Part shown: one piece after another, positions 59,889-64,000 of the stretch
Numbering within the stretch: the stretch's first letter is position 1
Layout of the letters: each line of letters opens with the position of its first letter
DNA from: Pseudomonas sp. P7548
GTDB taxonomy: Bacteria > Pseudomonadota > Gammaproteobacteria > Pseudomonadales > Pseudomonadaceae
Assembly: GCF_013386585.1 (NCBI RefSeq)
Contig: NZ_JACARO010000011.1
Location: 62,001-126,000, forward strand
DNA: 64,000 nt
Direction of reading: 5' to 3'
Translations under genes and position numbers: made by a program
The notes under the pieces: generated by a model
The model's database searches: none
The model's input: only the letters and a program-made list of their open reading frames with translations
Told to the model about the DNA's origin: nothing

Positions 59889-62813
59889 TCAAGGTTTTTT
59901 CAGGTCGATGAAAAGCTCTGTTCTGTCTCGTGACTGAGTGACCGAGGTGCCCTGGTTGGGGGCTGCCTCGTCGAGGCTTACACCGCTTGCGCCTGTGAGC
60001 TCTGAAATGCCTCGTATAGGCGGTTCTGCGTCATAACTGGACACATGATCACTGCCAACCCTTGCAACCCACTTGCCTTGTGGTTGGCTGGCCTGGTCAG
60101 CATTAATGACACTGCTCGCGTAATAGTTCATGTTTTTAAGGCGGGTGGTCTTGGGCTCCACGGAGGGCACATCGATAGCTTTGACCCGTATGCCATGCTT
60201 TCGCATCGTCAACAGCAGGTCTCTGTTGGTGTAGCGCCCGTGGCCGGCATGAGCGCGGTCAATGAGCTTCAGATTGTTGCGCAGGGCAGGCGAGAACTCA
60301 CCGGTTTCGAAAAAGTGGTCCAGGTCGGGTTGAAGCGAGTGATCGAACCCTTCGGAATACAAGGTGGTCACTTGGTTCTTCTTGAACTCGCCTGCGTTAT
60401 CAATCAAAAACTGCAAGCCGGAGGGCTGGGAATGATCCTCGCCAAGGACCATCCCGGAAGATTTCTTGTAAACCGTGTCAATCACCTCTTTGGGCGAGGC
60501 ATTTCTAGGCAACTCGGCAAGAGCAGGCCTCGGCTTGGTTTTTGCGGTTTTGTGATAGTCGTTGGCATCCGCTTTCAGCTTTTTATCAATCTTGTCCGTG
60601 ACCTTCGACGTTGAAGGCTCGCCTGAGGCCGGGTACTCATAGGCGCCGGGGTCAAATGCTTGGTTCCCGGCGCCTTTCGTTTGCCACGGGAATTTTATTC
60701 CCCCCGGGCCGCGAACGGCTTCCCACGTCTCATCACCGATATTACGTGCGGTCATCACCGGTTTTCGGGTGAAGGGGTCGATGATCTCGACGGTATCGCC
60801 TCCCAGTTTAAAACTGCTCTGAATCTCAAATACTCGGGTGGTTTTTTCGTCATGGCTCACTTTGATCAACCATCGGTCTTCGCCAAGGGGACCTTTGACT
60901 TGATAGATACCTTTGGCATTTGGTTTAACGCCGGAGATCAGTTGTTCACCGTCTTGCACGGCGTAGTCCTTGATATCGTTAGACTCAATGCCTGGCTGAG
61001 GATTAGCACTCGGTTCAATTTTATGCTCAGGCGCAGGTGGCGTTTGCTCGCCGCTTTCCGGCACGGTCTCTGTGTCGGTTGTGACTTTCGGCTGTTTGAT
61101 TTCATTGGCAACACCTTCGCCAGCGCTGCCCGCTTTCACAATATGGGGGAGCACTACCAAGCCGGCATTGAATACGCCGAATATGATTCGCTCATTGCCC
61201 TTTGGTTTGCCTTTTATTTTATCGTCGACGCCTATACCGCCTTCGGTTGCCCCAACAGCCAGATAGAAGAGGTTCAGCGCCGATTCGACTTCTGGCATGA
61301 CCAACGCCAGCGGCGCGAGAAATAGCGCCGCTTTCATTGCCTTGTCGACGCCGGCAAGGACATGTTCTTTATTGACGTCTGCATCAGTGGTTATTTCGGT
61401 GGCTGCGTCGGAGTAGGAGCGCTCCTTTTGGCGTTTTGCGACTTCCTCGAAGGGTAAGTTGCTGGGCTCTGTCGTGATGAACTCCTGCGGGTTCCAGAAA
61501 CCGGAAAATGCCCGATGATCATAGGAAAGCAAACCGCCGGGTGTCTCGCGTTTTTCCGGCCAAGTCCCGAGCCCTGCGAGTGTCTCGTCTATCCCTGCCC
61601 GGGCGTAGCCGTTGGGTTTGTCCTTAAGGGGGAAATGCGCGGCCAGCGCTGCACGTTTCATCGGATCAGCCAGTTGGCTGGCGAGCCATGTCTTCATTTC
61701 AGCCTGGCTACTGAAGGTGTGAATGGGCGATGAATTCCCTGGAATGTAAAGCAGCGTCAGCGGTGGGATCTTGTTTCCGTTGGCATCCAGTCTGACTTTG
61801 GTATCTGTGATGTAAACCAGGTCGGTGGATTGATAGTCGCCAATCTTGAGCAGGCCAACTTCAATATTCGGGTCCTTCGGTGGGTTTTTCTGCAGTTGCT
61901 CAATTGTGATATCCGGCCAGGATGTCTGGCTGTCTGGCAAACCGACAGCCCGCAGAACCAACTTCCGGCCTTCGTCGGTGAGGCTACCCTCCTGGTGCTG
62001 GGCCATGGCTGATTTGGCGAAGGAAGCTTTGGCTAACGTCGGGTATTTTTCTTTGTGAGTGTTCCAGAAAGTGTCCAGAAACGTCGTGTAGGGCGTTTGA
62101 AAGTCGGCCTTCCAAATCAGTTTCTTGAACTCCTCCGGTGTGATCAAACTCTGGTTGCCACCGTTGTAGACGGGGGCAACTGACTCAGGGGATTCAATGT
62201 AAATCCCTTGATAGGTATGGGTGATGTCAGATTTTTCACTGTTTGGGTTGAAGCGGCTTGAGAAGTCAAACACGCCAGGTTTCTCGGTTTTAATCTCAGG
62301 CTTGACGATTACTTCTGGTCCCCCTGGGTAGAAGGGCACCAAGTAGCCTTTTCCCGTTGGCGTATCTTGTGCGTTGGTGATAAGCGCCTGGGTGAGCGAG
62401 ATCCTCTTGAGGACTTTCGCCGGGTAAGGGGCTTTGCCCTGGGTGTTGTAGTCGAACGTGACCAGGTAGGTGTTATCCGGGTCAATATTCCACTTTTCCT
62501 TTTCGGCAGGGGTCTGTGCCTTTGCTGCCATTTCGGCGAATTTCTTTTTCAGGAAAATGGAGGCTTCTTGCGAGACCGACTTGAATGACTCGTTGATTTC
62601 CACCGTGGCGGGGTCAACGCTGGGGTTCGGGCCTACATCGACGGGTACTGTCACTTTTTGACCCGTGCCGATGTTTTTATCGAGCCTGGGGTTATCACCG
62701 ACAGTGTTCTGGGCGCTTGGAGCCTCATCAACAGTGCGTTTAAGGCGCGTGTGCGTGGGCAGTGGCAGATGAGTGTTGGTGGGAGGGGGCAAAGCCCCGG
62801 ATCTGACGTGCAT
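59889..62813 (-). CDS. Predicted toxin: DUF6543 region plus TIKI/PMT-C2-like effector domain
   Basis: A 974-residue protein without signal peptide. About residues 70-430 resemble the dermonecrotic-toxin N-terminal region DUF6543: FLDTFWNTHKEKYPTLAKAS, LLYIPGNSSPIHTFSSQAEM, and RAALAAHFPLKDKPNG. A hydrophobic block (about 500-570; AALFLAPLALVMPEVESALN, IIFGVFNAGLVVLPHIVKAG) follows, then a charged linker. Residues about 775-940 look like the TIKI/ChaN/EreA/PMT-C2 superfamily: first GxxH in VLGEDHSQP (His794), Glu821 in LYSEGFDHS, GHGRYTNRDLL, and second GxxH in VGSDHVSSYD (His923). Sampled 60-base stretches give 45-53% G+C, against 63% next door, suggesting transfer. The ATG 62813 has a poor ribosome site, so the start is uncertain. 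No partner gene is evident. Confidence 0.7.
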   Translation of the reverse strand: MHVRSGALPPPTNTHLPLPTHTRLKRTVDEAPSAQNTVGDNPRLDKNIGTGQKVTVPVDVGPNPSVDPATVEINESFKSVSQEASIFLKKKFAEMAAKAQTPAEKEKWNIDPDNTYLVTFDYNTQGKAPYPAKVLKRISLTQALITNAQDTPTGKGYLVPFYPGGPEVIVKPEIKTEKPGVFDFSSRFNPNSEKSDITHTYQGIYIESPESVAPVYNGGNQSLITPEEFKKLIWKADFQTPYTTFLDTFWNTHKEKYPTLAKASFAKSAMAQHQEGSLTDEGRKLVLRAVGLPDSQTSWPDITIEQLQKNPPKDPNIEVGLLKIGDYQSTDLVYITDTKVRLDANGNKIPPLTLLYIPGNSSPIHTFSSQAEMKTWLASQLADPMKRAALAAHFPLKDKPNGYARAGIDETLAGLGTWPEKRETPGGLLSYDHRAFSGFWNPQEFITTEPSNLPFEEVAKRQKERSYSDAATEITTDADVNKEHVLAGVDKAMKAALFLAPLALVMPEVESALNLFYLAVGATEGGIGVDDKIKGKPKGNERIIFGVFNAGLVVLPHIVKAGSAGEGVANEIKQPKVTTDTETVPESGEQTPPAPEHKIEPSANPQPGIESNDIKDYAVQDGEQLISGVKPNAKGIYQVKGPLGEDRWLIKVSHDEKTTRVFEIQSSFKLGGDTVEIIDPFTRKPVMTARNIGDETWEAVRGPGGIKFPWQTKGAGNQAFDPGAYEYPASGEPSTSKVTDKIDKKLKADANDYHKTAKTKPRPALAELPRNASPKEVIDTVYKKSSGMVLGEDHSQPSGLQFLIDNAGEFKKNQVTTLYSEGFDHSLQPDLDHFFETGEFSPALRNNLKLIDRAHAGHGRYTNRDLLLTMRKHGIRVKAIDVPSVEPKTTRLKNMNYYASSVINADQASQPQGKWVARVGSDHVSSYDAEPPIRGISELTGASGVSLDEAAPNQGTSVTQSRDRTELFIDLKKP

Positions 62814-62946
62814 GGCTGTAATCCGGATGTGTTTGGCGGCAAAGGTTTCCTTTTGTGTGGTTGCGAAGTAAGAAGGGTTCCTGTGCCACTGTCAGCCTTT
62901 TCATCTTTTGATATAGGGCGTAGCCATGGCGCTGGTGAAACGGTGT
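62814..62946. other. Gap between the toxin-like and MFS genes
   Basis: 133 bases, A/T-rich near 62895-62915 (TTTTCATCTTTTGATATAGG). On the minus strand an AAAGGAAACC sequence lies about 23 bases before the toxin ATG, too far for that start but suitable for an unusual start codon in between. No promoter could be defended. Confidence 0.4.
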
Positions 62947-64000
62947 TTAAGTTTTTTCCTCCCCCTTCGGCACATGCATGCGGTCGCGATTGGCCAGTGT
63001 CGGGAACAGCTTGATCCACACCCCAGTCACCAGCAGTGTCCCAACCCCGCCCATCACTACAGCCGGCACGGTGCCGAACCAGTGGGCCGTGATGCCCGAC
63101 TCGAACTCGCCCAATTGGTTGGATGCGCCGATAAACAGGCCGTTGACCGCGCTGACCCGCCCACGCATTTCATCCGGTGTTTCCAATTGCACGAACGATG
63201 CGCGGATCACCATGCTGATCATGTCCGCTGCGCCCAGTACCACCAGCACGGCCAGGGAAAACCAGAACGAGGTCGACAGGCCGAAGGCGATGGTTGCCAC
63301 GCCAAACACACCCACCGCCGTGAACATGACACGGCCCACCTGGCGGTCGACCGAGAACCGCGCCAGCCACAGCGACATCAACAATGCCCCCACCGCAGGC
63401 GCCGAGCGCAACAGGCCCAGCCCCCAGGCGCCGGTCAGCAGGATGTCCTTGGCAAACACCGGCAGCAGCGCAGTGGCGCCACCCAGCAGCACGGCGAACA
63501 GGTCCAGGGAGATGGCGCCGAGGATGTCCGGGCGGCTGCGGATAAAGCGAATCCCGGCGAGCAGCGAGTCCAGGGTGGCCTTGGCTTTGTTCAACGGCGT
63601 CTGGCGCGCAGGCAGGTTCAGGGTCAGCACGCAGGCAATCAGGTACAGCGCCACGGTGGGTCCGTAGACCCATACGCTGCCGAACGCATAGAGCAGGCCG
63701 CCGAGGGCCGGTGCGACGATGGTCGCCAGTTGCTGGGCCGATTGCGACGACGCCACCGCACGCGGAAACAGTGCGGTCGGCACGATGCTGGGCAGCAGCG
63801 CCTGGGTGGTGGGCATTTCAAAGGAGCGTGCGGCGCCCAGCAGGAAGGCGAGGATGAAGATCATCTCGCGGGTCACGTTGCCGGTCAGGCCGCCAATGGC
63901 CAGGCTCAGGGCGATCAACGCCTGCACGGTCTGGCAGATGGCCGCCACCTTGCGCCGCTCGTAGCGGTCGGCCACATGCCCGGTGTGCAGCATGAACAGC
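62947..64000 (-). CDS. MFS exporter, DHA3/EntS-like (C-terminal part, cut by window end)
   Basis: The last ~351 codons of a major facilitator of the MFS_3/enterobactin exporter-like type; the start lies beyond the window. The first visible part, LHTGHVADRYERRKVAAICQ, is the conserved loop 2-3 motif. It then has RSFEMPTTQALLPSIVPTAL, AQQLATIVAPALGGLLYAFG, ISLDLFAVLLGGATALLPVF and RASFVQLETPDEMRGRVSAV, all typical of this exporter family. The C-terminus is a short charged tail (HVPKGEEKT). The substrate is unknown; it lies upstream of the toxin gene on the same strand but nothing ties the two together. Confidence 0.88.
   Translation of the reverse strand, partial: LFMLHTGHVADRYERRKVAAICQTVQALIALSLAIGGLTGNVTREMIFILAFLLGAARSFEMPTTQALLPSIVPTALFPRAVASSQSAQQLATIVAPALGGLLYAFGSVWVYGPTVALYLIACVLTLNLPARQTPLNKAKATLDSLLAGIRFIRSRPDILGAISLDLFAVLLGGATALLPVFAKDILLTGAWGLGLLRSAPAVGALLMSLWLARFSVDRQVGRVMFTAVGVFGVATIAFGLSTSFWFSLAVLVVLGAADMISMVIRASFVQLETPDEMRGRVSAVNGLFIGASNQLGEFESGITAHWFGTVPAVVMGGVGTLLVTGVWIKLFPTLANRDRMHVPKGEEKT

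Noticed and set aside
62651..63019. 122-codon minus-strand frame across the toxin-MFS gap
   Set aside because: It overlaps the ends of two better genes and has no motif; not an immunity gene.

Overview
This 64 kb window reads as chromosome of a fluorescent Pseudomonas (P. fluorescens group). The evidence is the high G+C, the gene content and order (hemL-thiE-thiD, amn, rluE, hrpB, rhlE, trmA with a purine permease, quiC, a complete HasA hemophore locus), and about a dozen intergenic repeats of the REP/REPIN type carrying the motif GTGGGAGCGGGCTTGCTCGCG. Most of it is ordinary core and variable-core genome with tightly packed genes on both strands. No tRNA, rRNA, IS element, prophage or CRISPR array was seen. 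The first gene (miaB) and the last gene (an MFS exporter) are cut by the window ends.

Layout. 1-11 kb: housekeeping genes: miaB, a DUF1820 protein, a Sel1-repeat protein, hemL, thiE, thiD, a hybrid sensor kinase, an AidB-like acyl-CoA dehydrogenase, amn and rluE. 11-26 kb: DUF2788 protein, Lrp regulator, a candidate small RNA, a proline/glutamine-rich secreted protein, a CDF metal transporter, a lipoprotein, the helicase hrpB, an EEP-fold hydrolase, a YciC-like membrane protein, a DUF2076 protein, a tandem of two nuclease-fold proteins, a cyclase with its Lrp regulator, an EamA exporter, rhlE and a flavoprotein. 26.9-30.2 kb: a 1109-residue HrpK-like protein with no type III secretion genes near it. 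30-37 kb: histone-deacetylase-like amidohydrolase, GNAT, tesB, HAD phosphatase, secreted hydrolase, zinc metallopeptidase, lipoprotein and EamA transporter.

37.2-42.8 kb is a quinate/shikimate catabolic cluster: MFS importer, the fused 3-dehydroshikimate dehydratase QuiC, a TetR regulator, a quinate/shikimate dehydrogenase of the NAD-using type, and type II dehydroquinase. Its enzymes convert quinate or shikimate to protocatechuate. Both control regions hold a 15-base box (one exact, one a perfect palindrome) that matches the site I know for the protocatechuate-pathway regulator PcaR.

43.0-52.9 kb is a complete heme-acquisition locus, hasI-hasS-hasR-hasA-hasD-hasE-hasF: ECF sigma factor, anti-sigma factor, TonB-dependent heme/hemophore receptor, secreted hemophore, and a dedicated type I secretion system. 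It has a Fur-like box at the front and strong non-terminator stem-loops on both sides of hasA.

53-59.8 kb: trmA with an NCS2 purine permease, a small secreted DUF4879-like protein, and a three-subunit molybdenum hydroxylase of the PaoABC type.

59.9-62.8 kb holds the most unusual gene, a 974-residue predicted toxin of lower G+C. It combines a dermonecrotic-toxin-like (DUF6543) N-terminal region, a hydrophobic segment, and a C-terminal domain with the paired GxxH motifs of the TIKI/ChaN/EreA/PMT-C2 superfamily. No immunity or delivery gene is evident beside it. This gene and the orphan HrpK-like protein are the best candidates for undescribed biology here.
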